Shown here in pieces: positions 32,110 through 44,269 of a stretch of 64,000 nt of DNA; the first letter of the stretch is position 1; each line of letters opens with the position of its first letter. The stretch lies in contig NC_080571.1 in assembly GCF_030247185.1 (NCBI RefSeq), forward strand, positions 164,334,352 to 164,398,351, given 5' to 3'. The stretch is from Malaya genurostris (taxonomy: Eukaryota > Arthropoda > Insecta > Diptera > Culicidae). The notes under the pieces were generated by a model, which saw only the letters and a list, made by a program, of their open reading frames with translations, did not search any database and was not told where the DNA came from. Both the position numbers and the translations under genes were made by a program.

Positions 32110-34731
32110 TAAATTGGAATGCTTGCTCACTCAGGAGCAAAACTGCTGAATTGTTCGACTTTCTTCAAGAGAAGAATGCCGATATTGCTATTTTAACTGA
32201 AACTCATCTTAAACCTGAAATTTCCATTTCTATTTCCAATTACAGGATTCACAGGTTCGACAGGACAACTATCAGAGGAGGGGGAGTTGCCATTGCCATT
32301 AAACGATCCATTCAGCACAGGCTTCTGTCAGCGTTTAAATTGCAACTCATAGAAGCCATCGGAATTGAGATTACAACGACGATGGGACCCATCATCATCA
32401 TTGCAGCGTACTGCCCCAAACAAACCAATCTTCGAGATGGTACGTGTTCATCATTGAAGCGAGATCTGGCTATGCTCACTCGACGACAGAACAAATTTAT
32501 CATTGCTGGGGACCTGAACGCACGGCATGAGCTGTGGGGAAACAGAAGACAGAATCGAAACGGATTCGTAATTGCCGAAGATTGCGAAGCTGGACAATAC
32601 AACATCTTCGCTCCGGATCAACCAACGCGACTTTCCAGATCGGGAGTTCATTCCATTTTGGATATATTCATCAGCAACATCGCCATAGACAGCTCTCCGG
32701 TTGTCTTCTACGAGCTCTCTTCTGACCACTTTCCAGTAATATTGACGTTGGGATCTTCACCAGAAACAGTGCCTATTTAACCTCGGAGGAACTATTATCG
32801 CACCGATTGGGTCCAATTTCAACATATCGCCGACCAACTTATTAATATCGATTTGCCACTTGATTCCCCGATGGAAATCGATGCAGCCCTATCTTCCTTC
32901 CAGCATTCAATCACAGTCGCTCGTGATAGGACGGTTCCAGTACAACATATGCCGAGTTCCTCTCTTCAAATCGACAGTGTCACCAAGAAACTCATCCGAC
33001 TTCGGAATATCTACCGGAGGCAGTATAAACGAACTGGTATCCTAGATAGGAAGACTAGTTATAACAACTTAACTAGGATAATCCAGGAAAGGATATCTGA
33101 GCTTCGCAACAGGAACTTCCAGCAAAAGCTTCGAGAAATTCTCCCACATTCAAAGCCCTTCTGGTCCTTAACGAAGGTGCTTAAGAAAAAACCGAAGCCT
33201 ATTCCTCCTCTGATGTCACCCCAGGACGCAGCTGAAAGAATACCTTTAATCACACCAGTAGAGAAGGCAAATGCGCTAGGCCAGCAGTTTGTGTGTTCTC
33301 ACAATTTAGGATTTAACATTGTTAGTCCATATGAAAGAGCCGTTGCTGATAGCGTAGCTGAGGTTGACCAATCAGACAGCTTGGTTCCTGAGGAAAGTAG
33401 AGTCACTGCGAATGAGCTGATGGCTTTTGTGAAAAAATCCAAAAATATGAAGGCCCCCGGTTTCGACAACACATTCAACATTGAGCTGAAACATTTGAGT
33501 ATTCGCTCATTTGTCTTCTTAGCTAAACTTTTTAACAGGTGCTGGGAGCTTGGTTACTTCCCTTCAATGTGGAAGTTAGCTAAAGTTATCCCAGTTTTGA
33601 AACCGGGGAAAGATCCTTGCTTTTCCAAGAGCTATCGGCCCATCAGCTTACTCTCTGCCCTATCCAAGCTGTTTGAAAAGTCAATACAAAGGCGAATTCT
33701 TGCTTTTGCAGATGAACAGGATATATTTCTGAAAGAACAGTTTGGGTTCCGGAAAGGAAGATCCACCATCCACCAGCTCACAAGGGTTAACAACGTCATC
33801 CAGCAAAACAAATCAGTGTCCAAAACGACTGCCATGGCAATATTGGATATTGAAAAGGCATTCGATAATGTGTGGCACGATGGACTGGTGTTCAAACTGC
33901 ATCGGTATAATTTTCCCATGTATCTTATTAAAATTATCAAAAATTATCTTGCAGATAGAGCATTCCAGGTTTCTCTGAATAATGCACTTTCAGAAAGATT
34001 TACTATTCCTGCTGGTGTACCCCAAGGAAGTATCCTAGGTCCCATTCTATACAACATTTTCACATCAGACATCCCACCTCTTCCAGGTGGTGGTGTTCTG
34101 TCACAATTTGCTGATGATACTGCCATTCTTTACAAAGGTCGTGTCATTAATGCTCTGAAAAATAAACTACAGACCGGTCTGGACGCTTTAACGGAATATT
34201 TTACAAGCTGGAAAATTGTGATCAATGCAGCAAAAACTCAGGTCATCTTGTTTCCACATTCAAGATCTCCAAAACTTGTTCCATCAGACGAATGCAGAAT
34301 ACGATTCGGTGATGAGGTCATCCAATGGTCCGATGAAGTTATCTATCTAGGACTCACTTTTGACAGACATCTGATATTCAGGTCACATGTTGACAAAATC
34401 GTTCAAAAATGCAGCATACTCATTAGGTCTCTGTATCCGCTGATTTGTAGAACATCTAAACTATGCCTGAAGAATCAGATGGCTGTCTATAAACAAATCA
34501 TCTACCCCGCAATTGAATACGCAGTCCCTGTTTGGCGGGGCTGTGCACGAACACACAAACTTAGGCTTCAGCGCATTCAAAGTAAGATCTTAAAGATGAT
34601 TCTAAATCTACCCCCTTGGACAAGGACTAGTGAAGTACATGAGATGGCCTCATTGGATATACTAGAACAAAAATTCGAACAATACTGCACGAAATTTGAA
34701 GAGAGGTGCTCAATCTCTGAAATACAAATAG
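32085..34731 (+). pseudogene. Jockey B ORF2: endonuclease and reverse transcriptase
   Basis: The frame is open from ATG 32085 to the element's end except for one TAA at 32778-32780, between the two domains. Endonuclease residues are in place: N10 in NWNACSL, E39 in TETHL, GDLNARH at 142-148 and SDH at 213-215. The RT shows SYRPISLLSALSKLFEK, ILDIEKAFDNVWHDGL, AGVPQGSILGPILYN and FADD at 675-678. The C-terminus runs into Y sequence, so the last few residues are lost. Stop-codon read-through is possible in principle, but nothing here supports it. Confidence 0.9.
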
Positions 34732-35698
34732 TTGTTTGTGTCGTCTGCACAACTAGTTTCGCTTTCGACAAGAGCGATTACGTCACAGCTGCCAGTCATT
34801 AGCATTGGGAAAAAATTAACGGTGGAGAGCATTGCACAAGATCAGCCGTTCTAATGACTCTCAAAGTTTTCTAAAGAACTATTAGGATTTGTTGTTTGCA
34901 AATCGTAGGGAAATATTCTCAGTTTACTGCAAGTCAAGAACAGTTTGCTTAGATTTGTGCACTTTTCGCTGTGTGAAACTCACAGTAATCGAGATCAAGT
35001 GAAGCCTTGTTTGTTTTTGCGAAAAATGTTCCAGAGTTTAATGTCGTAGAGAATTACGCAATTTGACCTTTCTTAATGCTAGAAACGAGTCCCTTCAGCA
35101 TATTGATAGTTTTTTTCAATAAATTATGCAAATCCGAAATGAAATAATCAACATTAAAATTCTGAATGCGGCTATTTTTATAGCCGTTAGGACCGCCCAT
35201 TAGTGAAAAAGCTACAAACGAAATCACATAAAAGGAAATCTCTTAACAAAATTGAATCAGTGTGGATTCTATCGCCACTGCGAGCAGATGTGTTTTGTGT
35301 CGTCTGCACAGCTAGTTTCGCTTTCGACAAGAGCGATTACGTCACAGCTGCCAGTCATTAGCATTGGGAAAAAAACAACGGTGGAGAGCATTGCACAATA
35401 TCAGCCGTTCTAATGACTCTAAAAGTTTTTTAAAGAACTATTAGAATTTGTTGTTTGCAAATCGTACGGAAATATCCTCAGTTTACTGCAAATCAAGAAC
35501 AGTTTGCTTAGATTTGTGCACCTTTCGCTGTGTGAAATTCACAGTAATCGAGATCAAGTGAAGCTTTCTTTGTTTTTGCGAAAAATGTGAAAAAGGGGAA
35601 TGCGTGCATAATTCATACAATTGATATTCAGAAGTGTTAAGGAACATGTCAGTTGTTTTCGTATTCACGACATCCAGATATGTCTCTGACATTACCCA

Positions 35699-36267
35699 CC
35701 CGCCTTTTTTGTAAGAAAGTCCCTGCCTAGAATACAGTCTGCGGGAATTGGGAAATTTGAGTTAATTACGTGAAATTTTTGTTTGATTGATATTACATTG
35801 TCTAGTATTAAATCTTATAGTTATACTAGTTAGTTCAATTTTAGTGTTGAGGTTAAATAATTTTTGTGGTAAAATTTTGTTTCTCTTGAACATTACATTG
35901 TCTAGTATTAAATCTTATAGTTATACTAGTTAGTTCAATTTTAGTGTTGAGGTTGAATAATTTTTGTGGTAAAATTTTGTTTCTCTTGAACACGGATATG
36001 TTCGAGTCTATCAATAGTGTAGATATCGAATTTGCCATATTTAATAAAATTTGAAGCATGTATGTTCATGGCATACAAGGTACTTCTTAAAAATTTTGGT
36101 TCGCAGATGGTTTGATTGTACATTTTGTGGTGGATAAATTTGATATTGTGTACCGTAATTTGGTGTTGCATTATGCATTTCCATACCTTTATAATTGTGT
36201 ATTGTGTGGTTGTCATATAAAGGGTTAGCCGAATCAACATCGGTTGTTTGTTCCGCATTAGTTATAT
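35699..36267 (-). pseudogene. Gypsy B: gag C-terminus and protease
   Basis: The minus-strand text reads a gag tail (NYKGMEMHNATPNYGTQYQ) into a decayed retropepsin whose end is clear: INSNFPIPADCILGRDFLTKK, the 'ILGRDF' segment that follows the flap in gypsy-type proteases. The catalytic Asp-Ser/Thr-Gly is not recognisable. Just after the ILGRDF segment the frame is broken by Y (29596-35698). An internal 100-bp duplication lies in this stretch. Confidence 0.68.
35792..35991. repeat. 100-bp tandem duplication
   Basis: 'attacattgtctagtattaa...' at 35792 is repeated at 35892 with one difference (gttaaataa against gttgaataa). It lies inside the gypsy B protease remnant. Confidence 0.95.
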
Positions 36268-36268
36268 A

Positions 36269-37127
36269 GGGTAACGGATCCCTATTTCATCTGAGCTCCT
36301 ATTTCCATCTCATCCCTTCACTTCATTATTTTGAACATGAATAATATTTTAAAACCTACCTGAACCAAACTGTGAAATGTTTTAAAATGATTATAAAAGC
36401 TATTGTTACACTTTCCTATTGAAAGAAATGGTTTTAAGTTCTTCGGTTATCGTTTTTTTCATTTCAAATAAACTCACTTTTCAATTTCGGACACATTTTC
36501 GTCTCAAGATTTACAGTTCGTCATGTTTCTAATTATCTACTAATCGATTCGGCTCAAAACATGATCACTTTTTTGCACAATAACACTACCATTGAATGCT
36601 GGATGACTTCATAATTAGTAATGTTCACTTGCTACTTGTTTAATTAACGATTTAATACTTCAAAAACTACCCGACAAACAATAAAAGTCTTTAAAAATAT
36701 GAGATGAAAGTTTTTCACTTAGTTCACTTGATTGCGCTTTGTTTTCATCTCATTTGGTTTCGCAAAGTTGCCAAGTTATCTCATAATATTACAAAATAAA
36801 AATTGTTTTTCTTCTTCAAAATCTCATCAAAAAGTCTGTTTTTTGGTATCCGTGACATTAGTTTAATTATATTATTGATATTAATATTTCAATAAAACTG
36901 TTTTGGCTTCGAATATTACCAGGAAGAGCATGTTAAATACTAATGCAATAACCATTGTGGCAAATCTAGTAGCACTGGTTTCATTCCGATATACGTCAAC
37001 ATAACGCTGTGAAGTGTGTGTGTTTCATCGGCTGTGCACAGAGATGCCAGATATTTTCATAGAAAATATGTACTACGTTGCATAGAAACTCTATATCTGG
37101 TCTATCTGTTTTCACTAAAAAAATGAT
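36269..37127 (+). mobile_element. X element, truncated copy
   Basis: X is my label. It starts GGGTAACGGATCCCTATTTC directly after TA, and matches the right end of the X element at 60549-61950 in inverted orientation for about 860 bases (for example 'gatttacagttcgtcatgtttct' and 'tgtgcacagagatgccagatattttc'). The second terminal repeat is absent. Its start interrupts the minus-strand gypsy B frame at 36267. Confidence 0.82.
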
Positions 37128-37160
37128 GTTAAATCAGTTTTCACTAATAAAATCTGTTAA

Positions 37161-37906
37161 GGTAGCGCTTCGCCGTGGTCACGGGAGTTCGCTGCCTATC
37201 CCGGGGTTTCACGCACTTTACCCAAAATCGTGAGAAAACGGGGAAGAAAACGGAAATTCCAAGAACATACGATTCTAGATTATTAATTTTTCTATCGATT
37301 CGAATATATATTGTGCCTGATAAACATATTTATCGAAAGATTTCGTGCGAGTTATAAAAATATATGAGTTTTTACTTATTCTTTCGCACGCACACTATGT
37401 CAACGCATGCATTAGGGTGTGCAAAATGCCACATGCGGTAGACGCTAACAACATTTCTTTTGTTTTCGTTGTCCGTTCTCTCTGCGTAAACGTTGAATAT
37501 AGATGAGTAGAAAATGTAAGTAAGTGTTACTACTTTGTAAAATAATTTCTATTCATGTTTCAGTAGAACCAGAAATCAGTAATGATTTTCATCGCTACTA
37601 GCTTTGACGCTTTGTTGAAAACGTAGCACATCCCTACATATGCGAGTTGTTTATAGCGAGAAAAGGAAAAAAAAGAAAACCAAATTTTAACAAAACTCGC
37701 ACGAAATCTCGCCAAAGAAAAGCTTTCTAACTGATATTTTTCGCCAAATGCATAGTAAAATCATTTACCTACAATCGTATGTTTTTGATTTTTCGTGAAT
37801 CGGGTTAGTATTTTAGAAATTTGCAATTTAGGGTGAAATTTCGGCGACAAAGCAAGAGGAAGCAGTGAGTTGTCTTGCTACGACCTGACCACGGCGAAGC
37901 GCTACC
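37161..37906. mobile_element. TTAA-flanked MITE, 746 bp, with perfect terminal inverted repeats
   Basis: The left end GGTAGCGCTTCGCCGTGGTC is exactly mirrored at the right end, and TTAA lies on both sides (37157-37160 and 37907-37910). The terminal repeats are at least 21 bp. There is no transposase; the inside is AT-rich and non-coding. A TTAA target duplication is typical of piggyBac-type transposases and of the TTAA-specific MITEs known from mosquitoes. Confidence 0.93.
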
Positions 37907-37910
37907 TTAA

Positions 37911-38570
37911 GTTGAATGTTTCCCTGAAATCTCTTCAGAATTATTAATTAAACCCTTAATTTTCGATAAATACAGCAGCGTTTTTAAACTCTTTTTGCAG
38001 AACTCTTCAAATTATGTGATAAACCTCCATCTGCGAAACTTTATTATGCGAAACTATATGATTAACAAAAAACAATCGACTTAGTTCAATGAAATGTGCA
38101 AATGTGTATGTGTCCGTTAGTGTGTACGCAAAATAGTGGTCTAGATCTCAGAAATCTCATGCGATATCAATTTCAATCAAGCTAATCTCAAATGACAATT
38201 TATTTTCTTTTTAACAACTACAATAACACCTCATGGTTGCTATCCAATCAGTCGTATATTATTTGATTTCGTTCTCTATTAACGGAGATATTTTTGTGTA
38301 AGCAATTCCGCTGTATTATAAGAGAGTTTTGAACGCGGCACGATAGAGTGATGTTTTTAAGAAAAAGTATAAACATTTGTCAAAGCAACTATTTTTCAGT
38401 ACTTGAGATTCTGTTCAATATCCTTTAGCATGATATTTGGGCTCGATTTGTTTTAGCACGGTTCCTTTTTGGCTATGTCGTGATATAAAGATATACCAAT
38501 GAATTTTTTTATTTAAATCGACTGCAACTGTAATGGAAAAATTCTATTCCGATAGCTTGTAGAAAAATTT
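37911..38570. repeat. AT-rich DNA with a further diverged monomer-like repeat
   Basis: At about 38100-38345 a degraded relative of the repeat at 23090-23480 is visible: gtgtatgtgtccgttagtgtgt, then agatctcagaaatctcatgcgata, then attaacggagatatttttgtgtaag. No gene seen. Confidence 0.5.
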
Positions 38571-38763
38571 ATATTGTTGGGTTGAGTACATCAAGAGATA
38601 TTCGCGATAAAGTTCTGCCCATTCTTGTACAGGGTAAATTTTGGCGCCCCATAGTAAAGTAAGTCGTATTCACGACAAAAAGATGACCAACCCCAAGAAT
38701 GACGAACTCAATATTAACTAGCTTTGACATCTGCCAGGCGACGGTGCTAATTCCGATGCATGA
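38571..38763 (-). repeat. Left arm of a widely spaced inverted repeat (Y end)
   Basis: Reverse-orientation Y left end (gtacatcaagagatattcgcg to gtcgtattcacgac) with about 80 bases of flanking sequence (ctttgacatctgccaggcgacgg). It is mirrored at 41513-41710. Confidence 0.9.
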
Positions 38764-38805
38764 AAAAACTAAAATTAACCAAAAATTTATTAAAACATTT
38801 TCAGC

Positions 38806-40177
<1,372 letters not shown>

Positions 40178-41480
40178 TCATTCAATTGAATCTTTACGAT
40201 TCAAGCCCTGCCGTATATTCGGTGCTGAGACTGGTACAGCTGTTTTAATTTGCATTGGATGCATACAGGGTAATGTTTCTGTTCCTGCTGTAAATACGTT
40301 TTTTTGATTGTGCAAAAATCGATTTAACCCATATCTCATTTGTTGAGCATAGTAATTTCCATGGCCTCGGTTAGTATTATTATTGTATGAGTAATTTGAA
40401 CTATTTGGGCGTTGCACTCGTATCTGTTTGTATAATTTTGGTTATAATTGTTATTTTACCTTTGCTGGTTTGCGCCGTAATTGCGTTGATTCATGATTTT
40501 TCTCGCGTTTCTATAGGGAAGTGGTTGTACTGTTTGAAATTTATTTATTTATTTATTTATTTTCGTCAAGCAAATGTAGACTACATATAAATTGTTTACA
40601 ATGTTCACTTACATACTACGCATTATTTCTACGACAAAGCTGAGATTTGATTTGATTTTTTGACATAGTAAGGTTAAGATGTTCGCAGTATTGATTGTAA
40701 TGGCGCATTATTCGATTGACTGGACTGTATTTTGCATAATTTGTTCTAGCTTGTTTTTCTAAAAATAATTTCCTGGAACGTAGTTGACGGCTAGGTATAT
40801 AAAAATTTAATTGCGATGATAATGGAGCTGATTGAATGCGTTGAGAAATAATGTCGCTGATAAAATAAAGCATTGCAAAGTCGCGGCGTTCTTTAAGTGT
40901 TTGTATATTGATGAGCATGCAGCGTGCTTCATATGATGGTAGAGGAAATGCTGTCCAGTTTAATTTACGAAGTGCATATAAAAGAAATTGTTTTTGAATT
41001 ATTGTTATTATTTAGCCTTGCCGCGCGGTTAGCACTTGCGCAGTGGTTGTATTCCCAGTTGAATTTTCCTGTACCTTCCTGGATAGCTTCCTTTATTGTG
41101 TGGAAGTTACCTGCTTTTAGAATAATTTTGGTTTCAGAATGATTTATTTCTGATACCAGAGTGTTTAGCCCCGCTTTGGTAGCCATCGTTTTAGCTATCT
41201 CAGGGGTATTTGTTGTTTTATATGTATGTTCGAGTGTAGTGGTTCAGTTTTCCACTTCCTTGAAAAAAAAAATTTATTGCTCCAAGCGGTTTGGTAGCTT
41301 TCAATTTTGCTAAAATATTTTCTGGTGTCGAGACGTCAACGCACCTCTAGTTAATATTCTCGATTAATTCATTTGTGTTATTAATACTATCAGGTAAGCC
41401 CAATCTTACTCTACCTGTAAGCTGTAAGTCACGTTTTCATAAATTTTACTACCATTACTGAATGGTCTGGTGGTGTTAGT
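40178..41480 (-). pseudogene. Gypsy B gag, interrupted
   Basis: Minus-strand text with capsid-like phrases (ELIENINQRCVDVSTPENILAKLKA, then ATKAGLNTLVSEI and IILKAGNFHTIKEAIQEG), followed beyond the insertion by an Asn/Gln/Tyr-rich tail (SSNYSYNNNTNRGHGNYY), usual for gypsy-group gag C-termini. Gag would form the virus-like particle. A non-LTR fragment (40530-41041) splits it, and there are further frameshifts near 41215. I link it to gypsy B by strand, order and composition; about 3.9 kb of other elements lie between it and the protease part. Confidence 0.6.
40530..41041 (-). mobile_element. 5'-truncated non-LTR retrotransposon fragment
   Basis: The minus-strand frame reads ALRKLNWTAFPLPSYEARC..., then ERRDFAMLYFISDIISQRI, SRQLRSRKLFLEKQARTNYA and a stop near 40616. 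This is the C-terminal tail of a Jockey/CR1-like RT protein. The 3' end is a short (AAAT)n run. Both sides carry the 10-bp repeat AGTGGTTGTA (40520-40529 and 41042-41051), the target-site duplication. Only the last 150 or so codons are present, the usual result of incomplete reverse transcription. Confidence 0.85.
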
Positions 41481-41512
41481 TCAACAAGTAGATTGGTTGA
41501 ATCTAAGAACCA

Positions 41513-41710
41513 TCATACATCGGAACTAGTACCGTCGCCTGGCAGATGTCAAAGCTAGTTAATATTGAGTTCGTCATTCTTGGGGTTGGTAATCTTTTTG
41601 TCGTGAATACGACTTACTTTACTATGGGGCGCCTTTTCAAAATTTACCCTGTACAAGAATGGGCAGAACTTTATCGCGAATATCTCTTGATGTACTCAAC
41701 CCAACAATAT
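41513..41710 (+). repeat. Right arm of the widely spaced inverted repeat
   Basis: Mirror of 38571-38763. It includes 'gtcgcctggcagatgtcaaagctagttaatattgag' and the Y start, and ends at ccaacaatat. Confidence 0.9.
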
Positions 41711-42462
41711 AAATATAAACATGATCAGGAATTTGTGATTAAATTTTCAACAGCGTGAGAAACCCATAAATAATTGAAAAACATAGTTTTCTAAAACTTT
41801 TGTAAACAATGAGAAAAATTCATCACGCTTGCTTGCCTTTCTCGCACCCGGACGACGGTTTTGTGGTAGTCAAGCACATATCAGTTCCGATTATCTACTG
41901 CACGGTAAACTTTTATTGAAAACCGTTAACTTCTTCTAGTGCTTCAGACGGAGCTGGACGTCGAGGTAAGGCTCTCCCACCAACATCAGTAAGAACAAAC
42001 CAAGTATAAGGCGTGAAACGCTCAGGTCGTGCTTTCATTTGGACTTCGGTCGTCAGGTGGAGCAGTCGGCAATGAAAGCAGACTTTTTGCGTGATACAAA
42101 ACTTCAAAAGCTCAGGTCGCAGAGCCAGTTTCCCTCCAAAGAAGATTGAACGAAGAATGGAAAACAATGGGGAACCTTATGCAAAATCAACCCTTCTAAT
42201 GGCTGCAAATTTTATCTAAAGAACTATAAAGATTGCTTCTTTGCAAATCGGTAATTAAAACTATCAGTGTGATGCAAATCTGGGATAATTTGATTAGCTT
42301 TGTGCAATTTTTGCTGTGCAAAATTCGAAACAGTGTTTAATATCTTAGAGGATTACATAATTTGGCACTTCTGAATCCCATAAATTAATCTGGCACTGCT
42401 CTTCATTAGTTTCTTTCACTGTAGTATTCAAATCCAAAACAAAATAAAATTCTGTACGTTGT
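41598..42462 (+). mobile_element. Y repeat, copy 2, cut by the BEL element
   Basis: Starts ttttgtcgtgaatacgac and can be followed (with divergence) through 'cttctaatggctgcaaattttatctaaagaac' to 'aaattctgtacg', where the BEL 5' LTR begins. About 320 bases (41855-42175) have no counterpart in the other Y copies. Confidence 0.72.
41913..42167 (-). pseudogene. Unrecognised 84-codon open frame with embedded AATAAA
   Basis: The frame begins MFSILRSIFFGGKLAL, contains a CFHC and a QMKARPERFTPYTWF segment and ends GFQ-stop. The TAA stop lies inside CAATAAAAG, a polyadenylation signal. It falls in a segment that other Y copies lack. It could be a captured 3' piece of a host gene or a chance frame; I do not recognise the protein. 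Confidence 0.3.
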
Positions 42463-42783
42463 TGTAACAGTTCTCAATATTATGGGTATAAAAAGTTTAG
42501 CTGTAAGACAGTGTGGTCAGCCCAACTTGCTATAATTAGGTTCTTTAGAAAAGCTTTCCAAATTCACAACGTAGGTTTTAAATAGGCTTAGCTGAGAAAT
42601 AAGCTTCTCTTTTCTGCTCGAACCGTTCAGTTAACCAGATCGTTTTGAAATATATCAATTTTGTGCTCATTAGAGACAAGTTTCAATTTATAATTAACAT
42701 TTCCGTTTGGCGGTGTTATTCGTTCGTTGCCGTGTGAGATATCCAATTATTAATCCGTCGGAAACTACGATCCTGCCCTAACA
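42463..42783 (+). repeat. BEL 5' LTR
   Basis: TGTAACAGTTCTCAATATTA to CCTAACA. It matches 46154-46472 with a small number of substitutions, about 95-97% identical by eye. Confidence 0.93.
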
Positions 42784-42786
42784 TTT

Positions 42787-42803
42787 TGGTGCCGTGACCA
42801 GGA
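42787..42803 (+). promoter_or_regulatory. BEL primer binding site
   Basis: TGGTGCCGTGACCAGGA, four bases after the LTR. TGG is complementary to a tRNA CCA end, and TGGTGCCGTGACC is common in BEL elements. I do not assign the tRNA. Confidence 0.75.
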
Positions 42804-43157
42804 TCCGGTTTTTTCGACGCTTTCCGCCATCATTTCGTTAAATCGCAATCGGATCATCACCATCCAAATATTGTCCAGAGAATATCATCGCTGCAAATAT
42901 TTTATTACAAGGCCTAATTTGCATAGGCACACGGTACGTATATTTCCGACGTGTGCAGGAATTGATCACAGGTGCCTTGAGATTTTTGCATTTTATCCCA
43001 TTCCATATACGCGTAACGTATCCCCGACGGTTCCGGACGCGTCCAGCAGAAAAATCCGCTTTTTTCTTGTTTGAAGAACAAATTATCTGCAGCCAGTATC
43101 TATCAACGTTCCTGTTTGTTGCTGTTCCGGATTCGCTGCTGATTTCAGCTAGAGGAT

Positions 43158-44260
43158 ATGGAAGAAAACAGTGAAGGTATGGCAAAACATCTCCAATTCC
43201 GTTCCCATTATGAAACATCCTACATCCGAATAAAAGCTGCTCTTAAATCGTACCTCCCCGTGCTTCCTACTTTAACAAATGCAATCCCTCATTCTGCTTG
43301 ATCTGGGCTCTCGGGCATAAAATTACCAACCATTTCGCTTCCGGAATTCGATGGAGATTATAACCAATGGTTAACCTTCCACGATACATTCGTTGCTTTA
43401 ATTGACGCTAATACTGAAGTTCCCGCCATTCAAAAGTTTCACTATCTTCGCGCTGCTGTCAAAGGAGAAGCAGCGCAACTCATCGAGTCCATTGCCATAA
43501 GCTCTGCCAATTATACAATCGCTTGGCAAACCCTCGTCTCCCGATACGCAAACGATTATCTATTGAAAAAACGTCACCTTCAGGCCCTGCTGGATTGTCC
43601 CAGAATGAAAAAAGAGTCCGCTTCTGCCTTGCATTCCGTCGTCGACGAATTTGAACGTCACACCAAAACACTTCGTCAACTTGGTGAACCGATTGATGCT
43701 TGGAGTACCATGTTAGAGCACCTACTTTGTTTGCGGCTTGACGATGGTACCCTCAAGGCTTGGGAAGATTTCGCTACGACTGCTGAAAATCCAGATTTCA
43801 ATTGCCTGATCGACTTTTTACAGCGTAGAAGCCGCGTCCTAGAATCGATGACCGTTAATCATCAAGCTCAGCACACCAATGTTCATCATTCACCTTCGTT
43901 TCGAAAACCCGCATTTCATAAAATCGCTTCTTATGCGGTAGCCGAAGCAACCCAACGTAAATGTCACGCATGTGAGCAACATCACCCACTTTTTCAATGC
44001 AAACGGTTCGGAAATATGTTGCTCTCAGATTGCTTGAACATAGTAAATCATCAGCGCCTTTGCCACAATTGCTTCCGTCAAGATCATATTGCCAGTAATT
44101 GCCCATCGAAGTTCTCCTGTCGCCACTGCAAAAAAACGACATCATTCACTGTTGCATCCTGGCTACCATTCCATCGAAAATGATCAAAGACCGTCCACTT
44201 CACGCGTATCTGCATATACACCGAAACCTATTGAAAAGCGAAACAATGCGGTGAACATTC
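43158..44260 (+). pseudogene. BEL gag
   Basis: Starts at ATG 43158 (MEENSEGMAKHLQF). An in-frame TGA lies at codon 48 (43299-43301). The frame then reads through the BEL capsid-type domain (ISLPEFDGDYNQWLTFHDTF to LLKKRHLQALLDCP) to a cysteine-rich region: KCHACEQHHPLFQC, then LCHNCFRQDHIASNC and CRHCKK. A frameshift at about 44125 moves the last motif (RHHSLLHP) to another frame. Gag forms particles and packages RNA. The tail merges into the deletion junction at about 44270. Confidence 0.86.
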
Positions 44261-44269
44261 AACAATCAG

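Larger units (their letters stand above)
30886..34731 (+). mobile_element. Jockey-clade non-LTR retrotransposon, copy B (nearly full length)
   Basis: The order is a 98-base leader, ORF1 and ORF2, read on the plus strand, the best preserved retrotransposon in the window. It lacks a 3' untranslated region and poly-A tail: the sequence leaves ORF2 near its C-terminus and continues as Y. About 35 bases of Y are missing at the junction and no target-site duplication is seen, so the 3' end was lost by deletion. Damage is light: one frameshift in ORF1 and one stop in ORF2. Confidence 0.87.
30141..35590 (+). repeat. About 0.5-kb internal segment of Y, three tandem copies
   Basis: Marker phrases recur in order: 'gaatccctacagcatattgatag', 'ggctatttttatagccgttagg' (a small hairpin), 'cgccactgcgagcagatgtg' and 'agcgattacgtcacagctgc'. 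Copies start near 30141, 30694 and 35062. The middle copy is split by Jockey B (30886-34731). Copy 3 of Y (58 kb) has the segment once. Confidence 0.85.
29596..35698 (+). mobile_element. Y repeat, copy 1, with a nested Jockey element
   Basis: Y is my label. The element starts TTGTCGTGAATAC and ends near gtattcacgacatccag..tgtctctgacattacc, so its two ends share an inverted TGTCGTGAATAC motif. Both ends recur in the copy at 58018-59209. No coding capacity is visible in Y itself. This copy is longer because an internal segment is present three times and a 3.8-kb Jockey element sits in the second. It is inserted in the protease region of gypsy B. It could be a non-autonomous DNA transposon or another repeat class; I cannot define its target-site duplication. 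Confidence 0.7.

Noticed and set aside
32778..32780. Programmed stop read-through in Jockey B ORF2
   Set aside because: A single TAA between domains with no read-through context, and ORF1 is frameshifted as well; simple decay is enough.
42838..43218. 126-residue minus-strand frame in the BEL leader
   Set aside because: It overlaps the element's untranslated leader and gag start in antisense. No known content.
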